Positions 15,946 through 23,572 of a stretch of 53,543 nucleotides of DNA are shown here, one piece after another. Positions within the stretch are counted from its first letter, which is position 1. Every line of letters begins with the position of its first letter. Below the pieces are notes generated by a model. That model was not told the origin of the DNA. It saw only the letters and a program-made list of their open reading frames with translations, and did not search any database. This stretch comes from a virus: the IMG/VR virus record IMGVR_UViG_3300042888_002422, positions 1-53,543 of that record. The stretch is one strand, 5' to 3'. Both the position numbers and the translations under genes were made by a program.

Positions 15946-17878
15946 ATTTAAAACTGAACAAGAGTTTAGAGCTTGTGGAGAGTGGAAAAACAATTGTCCA
16001 GAATATTGGGGATTTGAAATGCTTAAATATTTAGGAAAAGATCTTCCGGATGAATTTACACAAAAATGTATTAATAAAGAAAAATTTTATTATGAATCAT
16101 GGAGTATTAGACCAGAAGAATATATTGAAACTATTGTAGAATCTAGATTAAATAAAAATTTATTAATTAGTGTTAAAGAAGAACAAGTTAAAGATGTTTT
16201 AGAAAAAATAAAATCTTTAGGTAATGAAATTGAATTAAATGCTTTTACCTATACATCAACGTGGTGTTATATTGGTTATGATACTAGAAATGAATATTGG
16301 TGTATAGTAAGAAAAAATAAAGATTTTTATGGTGATGGTGCAAGTAAAACATTTGATGAAATAACATTTACAGAATTTATGGGTAAAAGTGCATTATTAA
16401 AAGAATTTCCTAAAGAAGGATGTGTTACATTAAATGCATTTTATGATGTTGATAATAGAGTTAGTAAATATTTACAAAAAACTAGAGAATCTACAACAAA
16501 ATCATCAAAAGATGTTTTATTAGCATGGAATGATAATTCTTATTGGTATTGTCAGTCTTCTGGTAAACCTCATTATGCTTTTTGTGAAATAGAACATTTT
16601 CTTAAAGAGCCTGTTAAATCAATAGATTACCCAGAATATTATGAATTTATTGGTAATAATTCTGATTTTACAACAGGTAAAATTTACAAAATAATTAATC
16701 CAAAAAATTTAGAACAACCTGAAAATTTTATAGATGATACAGGTACAGAAAATGGATTTTCTGGTATAAATTGTGAAAAATTTAGAATTTCTACATTAGA
16801 AGCATGGGAAGATCAGGAAAATAATGTAAAATATGTTAAATGTATTAAAGGTGATAATAGTGAATTTCATAATAAAGTAGATAAAATTTATTTAGTTGAC
16901 TCATATGATAAGAAAAAAGAATTACTTACATTAGTAGGTTATTCTAACATTATACTATCTATTAATATAGATAAACCTACTCATTATAATGTTACTGATT
17001 ATACTCGTGCTACTAAAAAAGAGTTTGATATGCAAGAATTAGAAAAAAGTGTTGTTAAAGATATTACTACTATGTATGTTAAAGTGATAGATAAAGGTGA
17101 AGCTTACACAACATATCCAAATGCTAATACATTATTTAGTTTAACTAATTATGATAAAGGACAATCACCTGTAAACAATGCAGTGTATAAAGTTGTAAGA
17201 ACATGTAATATTAATGGTACAGATGGTTATATTATAGAAAAAAATGGTAAACAATATCTTATAGGTCAAAAAGGTTGTACACCTTCTAGTTCTGTAGGTT
17301 ATTATGTTGATATTGCAATAGAAGAAACAACTAAAAGACCATTTAAAAAAGGTGATTGGGTTATTATTACAACTAAAGGTGCCAGTAATGTTAATGCTGC
17401 TATGATAGAAATTGATGGAAAATGTGTAATTTTGCCAGAAAATGATGATAAATATTATACAATGCCTGGAATGACTAAAAGTTGTTCTTGGAATTCCGGA
17501 GCAAGGCATTATAGACATGCTACTGAAGATGAAATTAAAGAAGCAATTAAAGAAGCATCAAGTAAATTAAGAGTATATCCATCAATTGAAACATATATGC
17601 CTGAAATTCAAGTGGGAGATATTGTAGAAGGTACAAGTAAAGATATGTATGCAATTACATGTAAAGGATGGGTGGGTAAAGTGCTTTCTGTTCATAATAG
17701 TGTATTAATAGTAAAAGCATTAGAAGATAATGATAAAGAATATACAGTGGACCCTAAGTATTTTAAAAAAATAGGAATATATATTCCAGAAGAAAAATTA
17801 AGCACAGAATCTATTATAATTAAAAAAAAGGTAAAATTGCTTCCTTTAATAGCAGTTAAAAAAAGAACAATAATCTAA
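15932..17878 (+). CDS. Large multi-module beta-domain protein
   Basis: A 648-residue protein. After an N-terminal unit (1-215), at least four similar beta modules follow, each with a small-barrel look: about 225-290 (FIGNNSDFTTGKIYKI), 305-370 (KYVKCIKGDNSEFHNKVDKI), 385-470 (MYVKVIDKGEAYTT) and 475-545 (FKKGDWVIITTKG...HATEDEIKEA). A final barrel-like unit (555-620) begins IQVGDIVEGTSKD. The GDWV...ATEDEI module is shared with the protein at 13963. Repeated SH3-like units suggest binding to a polymer or protein partner. No catalytic motif. Strong A/T codon bias. Confidence 0.75.
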   Translation: MRKFRFKTEQEFRACGEWKNNCPEYWGFEMLKYLGKDLPDEFTQKCINKEKFYYESWSIRPEEYIETIVESRLNKNLLISVKEEQVKDVLEKIKSLGNEIELNAFTYTSTWCYIGYDTRNEYWCIVRKNKDFYGDGASKTFDEITFTEFMGKSALLKEFPKEGCVTLNAFYDVDNRVSKYLQKTRESTTKSSKDVLLAWNDNSYWYCQSSGKPHYAFCEIEHFLKEPVKSIDYPEYYEFIGNNSDFTTGKIYKIINPKNLEQPENFIDDTGTENGFSGINCEKFRISTLEAWEDQENNVKYVKCIKGDNSEFHNKVDKIYLVDSYDKKKELLTLVGYSNIILSINIDKPTHYNVTDYTRATKKEFDMQELEKSVVKDITTMYVKVIDKGEAYTTYPNANTLFSLTNYDKGQSPVNNAVYKVVRTCNINGTDGYIIEKNGKQYLIGQKGCTPSSSVGYYVDIAIEETTKRPFKKGDWVIITTKGASNVNAAMIEIDGKCVILPENDDKYYTMPGMTKSCSWNSGARHYRHATEDEIKEAIKEASSKLRVYPSIETYMPEIQVGDIVEGTSKDMYAITCKGWVGKVLSVHNSVLIVKALEDNDKEYTVDPKYFKKIGIYIPEEKLSTESIIIKKKVKLLPLIAVKKRTII

Positions 17879-17891
17879 AAAAATTAAAATT

Positions 17892-18359
17892 ATGTCAACA
17901 GTTAAATCAACAACAACAGGAGTTTCAAAAAGTGAATTTTCAATCGTTAGAGCAATCAGTGCTTTATTTAAATTAGGTAATGATGGTAAGTTAGATTCTT
18001 TTGTTAATAGAGTAGTTAAAACTCTTAATAAAGAAGTATTAACACACAAAAAGAATTTAGATACTATGAAATTTAATCATGAGCAAAAACTTGATAGTTT
18101 AGCAGATCAATTAGAAGATGCTAATGAAGCTTTAGCTGCATCTTATTTAAATATTGCAGTTGAACAAATTGATAATAATGAAAAACAAACAAGATTTGTA
18201 GATGTATATTTACAAAACATTGATGACCATTTAATGGCTGTTAAAACCATTGAAAAAAGAATTGAAGGAATTAAAAAAGATTATATCGGAGAAACTCAAG
18301 AAGTTCAAGATGATATTGATAGTCTTAACAAAAGAATTGCAATTATTGCAAAACAATAA
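17892..18359 (+). CDS. Coiled-coil protein, 155 residues
   Basis: Begins MSTVKSTTTGVSKSEFSIVR. From residue 45 to the end it is nearly continuous heptad-like helix (NKEVLTHKKNLDTMKFNHEQ; LADQLEDANEALAASY). No enzymatic motif. It may be a structural or oligomerising factor. The large candidate RNA begins right after its stop. Confidence 0.75.
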   Translation: MSTVKSTTTGVSKSEFSIVRAISALFKLGNDGKLDSFVNRVVKTLNKEVLTHKKNLDTMKFNHEQKLDSLADQLEDANEALAASYLNIAVEQIDNNEKQTRFVDVYLQNIDDHLMAVKTIEKRIEGIKKDYIGETQEVQDDIDSLNKRIAIIAKQ

Positions 18360-18360
18360 A

Positions 18361-18953
18361 TTAAATACTATTCCCTCATATAAGATTCTGTGCTAGAATT
18401 AGTGAGGGAATATATTTTAGTGGTCCTACATCCACACACATTAAACTTGTAGGATTGGTCTCTGATGTTAGGGAACACTTGTGAGTTGCAATGAATAAAC
18501 TTTCAAACAGGCATAAACATTGAAAGCCTTTGTAAATAGATTAATACATCAGTGAAACTCTGTATAAATGTTAAATATTTACATAAATGATACTAATTCT
18601 GAATTGACAGGATGTTGGGTGATACATTGTCCGCAGTGTATTGCCATAAATGGAGTAATCCTAGATGTATAGATTCATGTGAGATATGAATAACGAATTG
18701 ATTTAAGTTTAATCTCCTATATGGCGTACTTAACTATACAAATGAGTTCTCAGCAAGTAGTTTAGAGTAATTGGTGGTAAACAACTAATGAAAGTCCTTT
18801 TTAGTACAACTACGTGACCCTACTCTTATTAAGTATCAATTGAAACATTAGAAACTTTGATAGAATATAAGAAAGGGTGCTAATACACTAACAACAAGAT
18901 TTTGTTAGCTTATATTCCGCTAAATGATAAGTGCTCGTACATGCGAGATTTTT
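18361..18953 (+). ncRNA. Candidate giant structured non-coding RNA, about 590 nt
   Basis: Nearly 600 bases lack any credible ORF in a genome that packs genes end to end. Several long hairpins can be read directly: TATTCCCTCA/TGAGGGAATA (10 bp) with an inner ATTCT/AGAAT; CCTACA/TGTAGG; CTTTCAA/TTGAAAG; ATACATTG-tccg-CAGTGTAT; TATCAA/TTGATA; GAATATAAG/CTTATATTC (9 bp, 18861-18918) enclosing CTAACAA/TTGTTAG. It ends in CTCG-tacatg-CGAG followed by A and five T. Base composition is more even than in the flanking genes. Size, isolation and a phage setting recall the GOLLD and ROOL classes of large ornate RNAs, but I cannot match it to either. Confidence 0.7.
18932..18953 (+). terminator. Terminator at the end of the large RNA
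   Basis: CTCG-TACATG-CGAG then A and five T, ending just before the recurrent leader AAACATAGAACACAT. Confidence 0.7.
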
Positions 18954-18968
18954 AAACATAGAACACAT
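18954..18968 (+). promoter_or_regulatory. Recurrent post-terminator leader, copy 2
   Basis: AAACATAGAACACAT, identical to the copy at 13465. Here it lies 23 bases before the next ATG and directly after the RNA terminator. Confidence 0.6.
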
Positions 18969-18991
18969 AGAAACATTTAAAACACAGAAAT

Positions 18992-19138
18992 ATGAAAACA
19001 ATTAGCATGTCACCAACAACTTTTTATTTATTTAAACAAAAAGCAAATGAAATCAGACTATGGTTTGATTATAAAATAACCAAAGGTATTGTATTTGTAC
19101 AAGCCGATGAACAAGCATTAGAAGAATTAGGTTATTAA
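18992..19138 (+). CDS. Small hypothetical protein, 48 residues
   Basis: Encodes MKTISMSPTTFYLFKQKANE and 28 more residues. It stands alone between the large RNA's terminator and its own terminator, so it has its own short transcript and is probably well expressed. Family unknown. Confidence 0.65.
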   Translation: MKTISMSPTTFYLFKQKANEIRLWFDYKITKGIVFVQADEQALEELGY

Positions 19139-19148
19139 TTTCTGAATT

Positions 19149-19175
19149 AGCCCTAGAAATAGGGCTTTTTTATTT
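19149..19175 (+). terminator. Intrinsic terminator
   Basis: AGCCCTA-gaaa-TAGGGCT followed by six T; perfect 7-bp stem. Confidence 0.9.
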
Positions 19176-19188
19176 AAAATTTAAATAT

Positions 19189-19662
19189 ATGAGTACATAT
19201 GTATTTAGTGATCCACATTTTGGACATGAAAAAATGGCTATAAGAAGAGGATTTAGTTCAGCAGAAGAAATGGATGAACTTATTGTTAAAAACTGGAATA
19301 ATACTATATCTAAAAGAGATGCTGTATATATTATGGGTGATATAACAATGGAAAAAAATAATTATACTATTCTTGGTAGATTACAAGGACTTATTAATGT
19401 TGTTCTTGGTAATCATGATCAAAAACAACATGTAAGAGAAATGTTAAAATATATACATAGTGTGGCAGGTATGGTAGATTATAAAAAAACTGTTATATTT
19501 ACACATTGTCCTATACATTCTAGTCAATTAGAATTTAGATATAAATATAATATACATGGTCATGTTCATGAAAATAGTCTTGATGATAAGAGATATATAA
19601 ATGTATGTGCAGAAGTAATAGATTACAAACCAAAATTAATAACAAGTTTAATAACATTATGA
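19189..19662 (+). CDS. Calcineurin-like metallophosphoesterase
   Basis: A 157-residue protein with the full metallophosphoesterase motif series: SDPHFGH (7-13), GD (about 51-52), GNHD (about 76-79), THCPIH (about 105) and GHVH (about 121-124). These bind two metals and hydrolyse phosphoesters. The small size fits the MJ0936/YfcE-like branch, often active on phosphodiesters or nucleotides. Its start follows a terminator. Overlaps the next gene's start (ATGA). Confidence 0.9.
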   Translation: MSTYVFSDPHFGHEKMAIRRGFSSAEEMDELIVKNWNNTISKRDAVYIMGDITMEKNNYTILGRLQGLINVVLGNHDQKQHVREMLKYIHSVAGMVDYKKTVIFTHCPIHSSQLEFRYKYNIHGHVHENSLDDKRYINVCAEVIDYKPKLITSLITL

Positions 19663-19841
19663 GTTTATTACAACAAACAAGAAAAGTAGTATTTAAACAA
19701 GATATAGGTGTTGTATCTTTTGTAAATTCTGAAGGAGAATCAAAACACGTATTATATATTAATAAACCAAAAAGTATTAAAAGAGAAGATTTTAAAGAAA
19801 TAATGGAATCAATGGAAATAAAATTTAAAAAATCAAAATAA
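19659..19841 (+). CDS. Hypothetical basic protein, 60 residues
   Basis: The ATG at 19659 (MSLLQQTRKVVFKQDIGVVS), in an ATGA overlap with the phosphoesterase stop, is chosen over one 54 bases upstream. Lys-rich end KIKFKKSK region. Not recognised. Confidence 0.65.
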   Translation: MSLLQQTRKVVFKQDIGVVSFVNSEGESKHVLYINKPKSIKREDFKEIMESMEIKFKKSK

Positions 19842-20008
19842 TGAAAAGATATTTAATATTTTATTATGTAGAAAAAAAAGATGATTGTGTAGATAGTGAA
19901 ATTATTATTGAAGCAGATGATATAGAAGAAGCAATAAAGTTCTTTAAATCAAGAATAAGAGTGGTAAAACGTATAACAACAATAACAGAATTGCCTTATG
20001 GAGAATAA
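19841..20008 (+). CDS. Hypothetical protein, 55 residues
   Basis: Starts MKRYLIFYYVEKKDDCVDSE at the last base of the preceding stop and overlaps the next start by 11 bases. Beta-strand-like start, then an acidic helix (ADDIEEAIKFFKSRI). Function unknown. Confidence 0.6.
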   Translation: MKRYLIFYYVEKKDDCVDSEIIIEADDIEEAIKFFKSRIRVVKRITTITELPYGE

Positions 20009-20420
20009 AAAAAGAGTTTATGTTATGGAAGATGGTTACTTAGTTCCAAAACAAGAACCTAAACAAGAATGTAAAGACTGTAACACTTCCTTAGAAGATT
20101 GTACTTGTATAGAAGATACTATTGATATGAAAGAAGAAACACTTGAAGAAGCATTATCTGAACATATAAAAGATATAAAATATCCTACTCTAATACAATG
20201 TGCTGAATTTGGTGCTAAATGGCAAAAAGAGAACTCCAATATCAATGCTTTAGAATTTGAAATAAAAGCACTAAAATCACTTATACAAGATATGGATGCT
20301 ACTATAAAATCTAAATATAGTGAGGAAGAAGTTTTAGACTTATTACAAAATTTTGCTAATGACTTATCTGATAATGTAATTAATATTAAATTTTGGTTTG
20401 AAAAATTTAAAAACAAATAA
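19998..20420 (+). CDS. Flavobacterial-phage accessory protein (GAKWQ-YSEEEV family)
   Basis: A 140-residue protein. A Cys cluster CKDCNTSLEDCTC lies near residue 25, then ETLEEALSEHI, FGAKWQKEN, SEEEVLDLLQNF and a final WFEKFKNK. The FGAKWQ...YSEEEV...WFEKFK order is a family I recall as very common in Flavobacterium and related phages, always of unknown function. The following gene is a shorter relative. Confidence 0.75.
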   Translation: MENKKRVYVMEDGYLVPKQEPKQECKDCNTSLEDCTCIEDTIDMKEETLEEALSEHIKDIKYPTLIQCAEFGAKWQKENSNINALEFEIKALKSLIQDMDATIKSKYSEEEVLDLLQNFANDLSDNVINIKFWFEKFKNK

Positions 20421-20421
20421 G

Positions 20422-20685
20422 ATGAAAGAAACACTTGAAGAAGTTGCTAAAAGATTATATGGAGCATCTTATGAAGCCATAACTAGAGAACAAAGGATAA
20501 TGCGAACTTGTAAATTAGAAAGTTTTAGAGCTGGCGCTAAATGGCAACAAGAAAATAGTTATAGTGAGGAAGAAGTTTATGAATTATTTCAAAAATATAT
20601 TTCAACACAAATTCCTTTAGCAAGATTAAGAAAAATATTACATAGAGAATTTAAAGAATGGTTTGAAAAAAATAAAAAGAAATAA
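20422..20685 (+). CDS. Second member of the GAKWQ-YSEEEV family
   Basis: An 87-residue protein from the ATG at 20422 (MKETLEEVAKRLYGASYEAI); an upstream in-frame ATG would overlap the previous gene. Shares ETLEE, FRAGAKWQQENSYSEEEVYELF and a final WFEKNKKK with its upstream neighbour, so the pair is a tandem duplication of one family. Function unknown. Confidence 0.75.
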   Translation: MKETLEEVAKRLYGASYEAITREQRIMRTCKLESFRAGAKWQQENSYSEEEVYELFQKYISTQIPLARLRKILHREFKEWFEKNKKK

Positions 20686-20686
20686 A

Positions 20687-20887
20687 ATGAACATAGCAAA
20701 TGAAATACTATGGGATATGTTTCAAAGGAGTAACTGTACTCAAACAGAGTTCTGTGTAAAACTAGGTTATAGAACGCACACTCCTAATATGTCTCAATGG
20801 CTCTCAGGAAACACAGACTTATCTTTAAACCTATTAAAGAAGTTTTGTGATACATTAAACTTTACATTAAAAATAGAATTGGTATGA
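20687..20887 (+). CDS. XRE-type helix-turn-helix protein
   Basis: A 66-residue protein (start at 20687, MNIANEILWDMFQRSNCTQT). TQTEFCVKLGYRTHTPNMSQWL is a Cro/cI-like helix-turn-helix, followed by SLNLLKKFCDTLNFTLKIEL, the usual closing helix of that fold. It may be a small repressor of the accessory region. Overlaps the next start by four bases. Confidence 0.75.
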   Translation: MNIANEILWDMFQRSNCTQTEFCVKLGYRTHTPNMSQWLSGNTDLSLNLLKKFCDTLNFTLKIELV

Positions 20888-21153
20888 AATTAAAAGAAAA
20901 GTTTACAGAAATACTTTATAAACAATCACATGATGATTCTGAATGTTTAAGAATAAGATTTGAAAACATAGATAAAGTTGTTGATTCACAAAAAGATATA
21001 GCAGATGAATTTGCTACTGGTCTTTTAAAGTTTATTGAAGGAACTTATTCTTACAGTAATATATTTGACTATTGGTATTTGCACGCAGATACATCTAAGA
21101 CCTATACCAAAAAACAATTATTAGAAATTTATAAAAAACAAAAAGGATTATGA
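20884..21153 (+). CDS. Hypothetical protein, 89 residues
   Basis: Begins MKLKEKFTEILYKQSHDDSE. The middle, FATGLLKFIEGTYSYSN, resembles a helical pattern of small accessory proteins of flavobacterial phages; C-terminus YTKKQLLEIYKKQKGL. ATGA coupling on both sides. Function unknown. Confidence 0.7.
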   Translation: MKLKEKFTEILYKQSHDDSECLRIRFENIDKVVDSQKDIADEFATGLLKFIEGTYSYSNIFDYWYLHADTSKTYTKKQLLEIYKKQKGL

Positions 21154-21347
21154 AAATAAATTGGTGTAAAATATTAGGGCATAAATGGATTCCTGTTTAT
21201 ATAATTGGAACTTTTAGTAAAACAAAAGTAAAATTTATTGGAGCTGAATGCAAAAGATGTAAATTTGGTGATGATGATTTAACAAAAACTATATATTTAA
21301 TGGATAGAATCCATGTAAGTTCTTATTCAGAAAAACATTATAAATAA
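21150..21347 (+). CDS. Small putative zinc-binding protein, 65 residues
   Basis: CKILGHKW at residues 6-13 and CKRC at about 34-37 form a CxxxxH...CxxC metal site, a pattern common in tiny phage zinc proteins. Overlaps its neighbour by four bases. Confidence 0.65.
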   Translation: MKINWCKILGHKWIPVYIIGTFSKTKVKFIGAECKRCKFGDDDLTKTIYLMDRIHVSSYSEKHYK

Positions 21348-21353
21348 AAAATT

Positions 21354-21614
21354 ATGAAAAAAGTATTATTAGTATTAGGAGTATTTGTTATGTTATCATG
21401 TAGCAAATCAAAAGTAGATGAACCTATTGTAGATTGTAACTGTGATAAAGTGGTACAAAAAACAACATTTAATGTTGTTGGAACTGTACAAAATCCTGCA
21501 ATAACATTTCATACTGTTTACACTACAATAAATGAATGTACTAAAATTCAAAAAAGTAAAACGCACAATACAACAAACTCAAGTTTAATTCCTGCAATAG
21601 GACAATGTAGATAA
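21354..21614 (+). CDS. Predicted lipoprotein, 86 residues
   Basis: MKKVLLVLGVFVMLSC has a signal peptide and lipobox MLSC with Cys16 as the lipidation site. The mature part is Cys-containing (CNCDK, ECTK, GQCR) and polar. Together with the next gene it would place phage-made protein in the host envelope, for example to block superinfecting phages. Confidence 0.75.
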   Translation: MKKVLLVLGVFVMLSCSKSKVDEPIVDCNCDKVVQKTTFNVVGTVQNPAITFHTVYTTINECTKIQKSKTHNTTNSSLIPAIGQCR

Positions 21615-21618
21615 AATT

Positions 21619-21996
21619 ATGAAAAAAATATTAATATTTAGCTTATTACTATTTAGTGCATCAATGTTTTCACAAGAAACATTTGTTAAGAAATACACAT
21701 CTTTTATAACTAAAGACAAAGGTATATTAACACCATGGGAAAAGATAGATGTTACAGTGGTGTTTAACCCTAATCATGTAAGAGATGTTGTTTTTTATTA
21801 TATTAGTGGTAAAACAATGACTTTTCATCAAACTAGTAGTGTTAAAGAAGGTAAAACATCTAGTGGTGATGGTTATCAAGCTTTTGATTGTATTGATCAA
21901 GATGGTATATATGTAAGATTACAATTATTTGATGATAATACATGTCTTAGAATTCTTATTTCTGAAGGATATATGGTAGAATTTCATAATGATTAA
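21619..21996 (+). CDS. Secreted/periplasmic protein, 125 residues
   Basis: MKKILIFSLLLFSASMFSQE is a typical Bacteroidota signal peptide with cleavage likely after FSQ. The mature part is beta-rich (WEKIDVTVVFNPNHVRDVVF). Four bases after the lipoprotein gene. Likely exported to the periplasm; function unknown. Confidence 0.75.
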   Translation: MKKILIFSLLLFSASMFSQETFVKKYTSFITKDKGILTPWEKIDVTVVFNPNHVRDVVFYYISGKTMTFHQTSSVKEGKTSSGDGYQAFDCIDQDGIYVRLQLFDDNTCLRILISEGYMVEFHND

Positions 21997-21998
21997 TT

Positions 21999-22298
21999 AT
22001 GCTAGCAATAGGAGATAAAGTAATTTGTATTGATAGCTCAATGGCCCATCATATTGTAGCTGAATTAAAAAAAGATATGCCTAATTGGGTAGTAAAAGGT
22101 AAAGAATATATTATTAGAGATATTGTTGATTCTGATTTTGTTGTTGGAATTAGATTGGAGGAAATATCAAATCCTCCAAGATGGTTTCAATTAGTAAAAA
22201 AATATATGGAACCTTGTTTTATGATTTCACGTTTTAGAAAACTTGAAGAAACAAGTATAGAAATTAGTATTGAACAAAAAGAATTAATAACATTATGA
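21999..22298 (+). CDS. Conserved Bacteroidota-phage protein with small barrel fold
   Basis: A 99-residue protein with GDKVICIDSS, then PNWVVKGKEYIIRDI, RLEEISNPP and FMISRFRKLEE. This GDKV...W..KG..Y.IR...EE..NP...RFRKL pattern is a family I recall in many Bacteroidota phages and prophages without known function. SH3-like barrel probable. Confidence 0.75.
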   Translation: MLAIGDKVICIDSSMAHHIVAELKKDMPNWVVKGKEYIIRDIVDSDFVVGIRLEEISNPPRWFQLVKKYMEPCFMISRFRKLEETSIEISIEQKELITL

Positions 22299-22489
22299 CA
22301 ACAATTTATTTTCAACCATCAAATATTAATCCACAATATTGTGAAATTGGTATGATTTCAAAAACAGATCCAGAATACATTTGGTATTTAGATGAACCTT
22401 TTAAAATATTAATTAGTGAAGTTAAAATTATAAATAAAGAAAATGTAATTTATAATAAAAAAAGTAGATTATATATAGTAAAAAATTAA
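22295..22489 (+). CDS. Hypothetical protein, 64 residues
   Basis: Begins MTTIYFQPSNINPQYCEIGM; ATGA coupling to the preceding gene. Beta-rich, no motif. Unknown. Confidence 0.65.
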   Translation: MTTIYFQPSNINPQYCEIGMISKTDPEYIWYLDEPFKILISEVKIINKENVIYNKKSRLYIVKN

Positions 22490-22496
22490 TAATATT

Positions 22497-22718
22497 ATGA
22501 GCGAAAAAGCAAGTTTATTTAAAGCATCATTTGAGTTTACTCAAGATGGTAATACAGATGGTACAACAGATACATATGAAGATTTAACAATTGAATGTGA
22601 AAGTATAGATTCTACAGGTTGTTATTATGTTCTTAAAACTAATTCTGGATGGAGTATTAATGATATTGATGAATTAAAAGAATTAATAGATAAAGTTAAT
22701 AAAATTATAGAATTATGA
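22497..22718 (+). CDS. Hypothetical acidic protein, 73 residues
   Basis: Begins MSEKASLFKASFEFTQDGNT. Acidic, Thr-rich, ending in a short helix DELKELIDKVNKIIEL. Coupled (ATGA) to the next gene. Not recognised. Confidence 0.7.
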   Translation: MSEKASLFKASFEFTQDGNTDGTTDTYEDLTIECESIDSTGCYYVLKTNSGWSINDIDELKELIDKVNKIIEL

Positions 22719-22951
22719 GTAATCCAAAAGAAAAAGCTAAAGAATTAGTTGGAAAATATGTTAAGTTTAAATTAAATGGATTGTTTAAATTTTTTGGACT
22801 TGAACTATCTAAACAGTGTGCAATAATAGCAGTTGATGAAATTATAAAAGCATTAATGTATCCTCCACAATTAAATGAATATAGACAAGTAATTCATATT
22901 AAAGTTTTACAATATTGGAAAGAAGTTAAAAAAGAAATAGAACTATTATGA
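22715..22951 (+). CDS. Hypothetical helical protein, 78 residues
   Basis: Begins MSNPKEKAKELVGKYVKFKL. The pattern KAKELVGKY...CAIIAVDEIIKAL...YWKEVKKEIELL is a small family frequent in flavobacterial phages (KAKELVDKF...ALICVDEIIE...YWQEVKNEI). Function unknown. Confidence 0.75.
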   Translation: MSNPKEKAKELVGKYVKFKLNGLFKFFGLELSKQCAIIAVDEIIKALMYPPQLNEYRQVIHIKVLQYWKEVKKEIELL

Positions 22952-23217
22952 GTAAATTAAGCCCAAAACAAGAAGCACAAATTTGTCACACAATTGTTGT
23001 ATTAATATCTTTATTAGGAGACTATACAGATGAGTTAATACCAAATACACCTACAGCATTAAATATAAAAGAAAAGGCTTTAGAACTTATGCCATTGTGT
23101 GATGCTTTACTTTCTGCTGTATATGATGTTCCGGAAATAAAATCAGGAACATATTTGCATGAAATTTCAAACAAAATAGACACAATAATTAGAAAAAACT
23201 TTCAACAAATAATATAA
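22948..23217 (+). CDS. Hypothetical helical protein, 89 residues
   Basis: Begins MSKLSPKQEAQICHTIVVLI. All-helical, with one hydrophobic helix (ICHTIVVLISLLG) too short to call a membrane segment. ATGA overlap upstream; the stop touches the next ATG. Confidence 0.7.
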   Translation: MSKLSPKQEAQICHTIVVLISLLGDYTDELIPNTPTALNIKEKALELMPLCDALLSAVYDVPEIKSGTYLHEISNKIDTIIRKNFQQII

Positions 23218-23447
23218 TGGGAAAATTTAGAATAAAACAAACTGATGATTATAGATTTAAACCTCAGTATAAATCATCATTTTTTAGCAATTGGTATAGT
23301 ATAGATGTAAGTGATTACACATACTTATGGGCTACTGATAGTAGTTCTTCTACTGTTAACACTTTAGAAGGAGCTAAAATTGTTATTGAAAATTTTAAAG
23401 AATTAAAAAAAAGTAAAATTGTATATCCTATATATCACAAAATATGA
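23217..23447 (+). CDS. Hypothetical protein, 76 residues
   Basis: Begins MGKFRIKQTDDYRFKPQYKS. Tyr/Ser/Lys-rich; residues 25-55 (NWYSIDVSDYTYLWATDSSS) suggest beta strands, then a helix. Overlaps the next gene by four bases. Confidence 0.65.
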   Translation: MGKFRIKQTDDYRFKPQYKSSFFSNWYSIDVSDYTYLWATDSSSSTVNTLEGAKIVIENFKELKKSKIVYPIYHKI

Positions 23448-23572
23448 AAATAATATATATGCAAAGAACTATAAATATTCTTAGTGAAGAAAAGTGGTTA
23501 GAAATTAAAGATGCTGGACAAGTAAAACATTATAATGAAGAACCTTATTTAATTATAGAAAAAGATGTATAG
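23444..23572 (+). CDS. Small hypothetical protein, 42 residues
   Basis: ATG within the stop region of its neighbour; encodes MKIIYMQRTINILSEEKWLE and 22 more residues, stop TAG at 23570. Overlaps the next start by eight bases. Coupling supports expression. Confidence 0.5.
   Translation: MKIIYMQRTINILSEEKWLEIKDAGQVKHYNEEPYLIIEKDV

Noticed and set aside
17165-17518. Minus-strand frame opposite the large beta-module protein
   Set aside because: An Ile/Phe/Thr-rich antisense shadow within a continuous plus-strand gene.
18361-18953. Additional tRNAs inside the large non-coding region
   Set aside because: No T-arm GGTTCGAATC-like sequence or cloverleaf with a 7-base anticodon loop could be found there.
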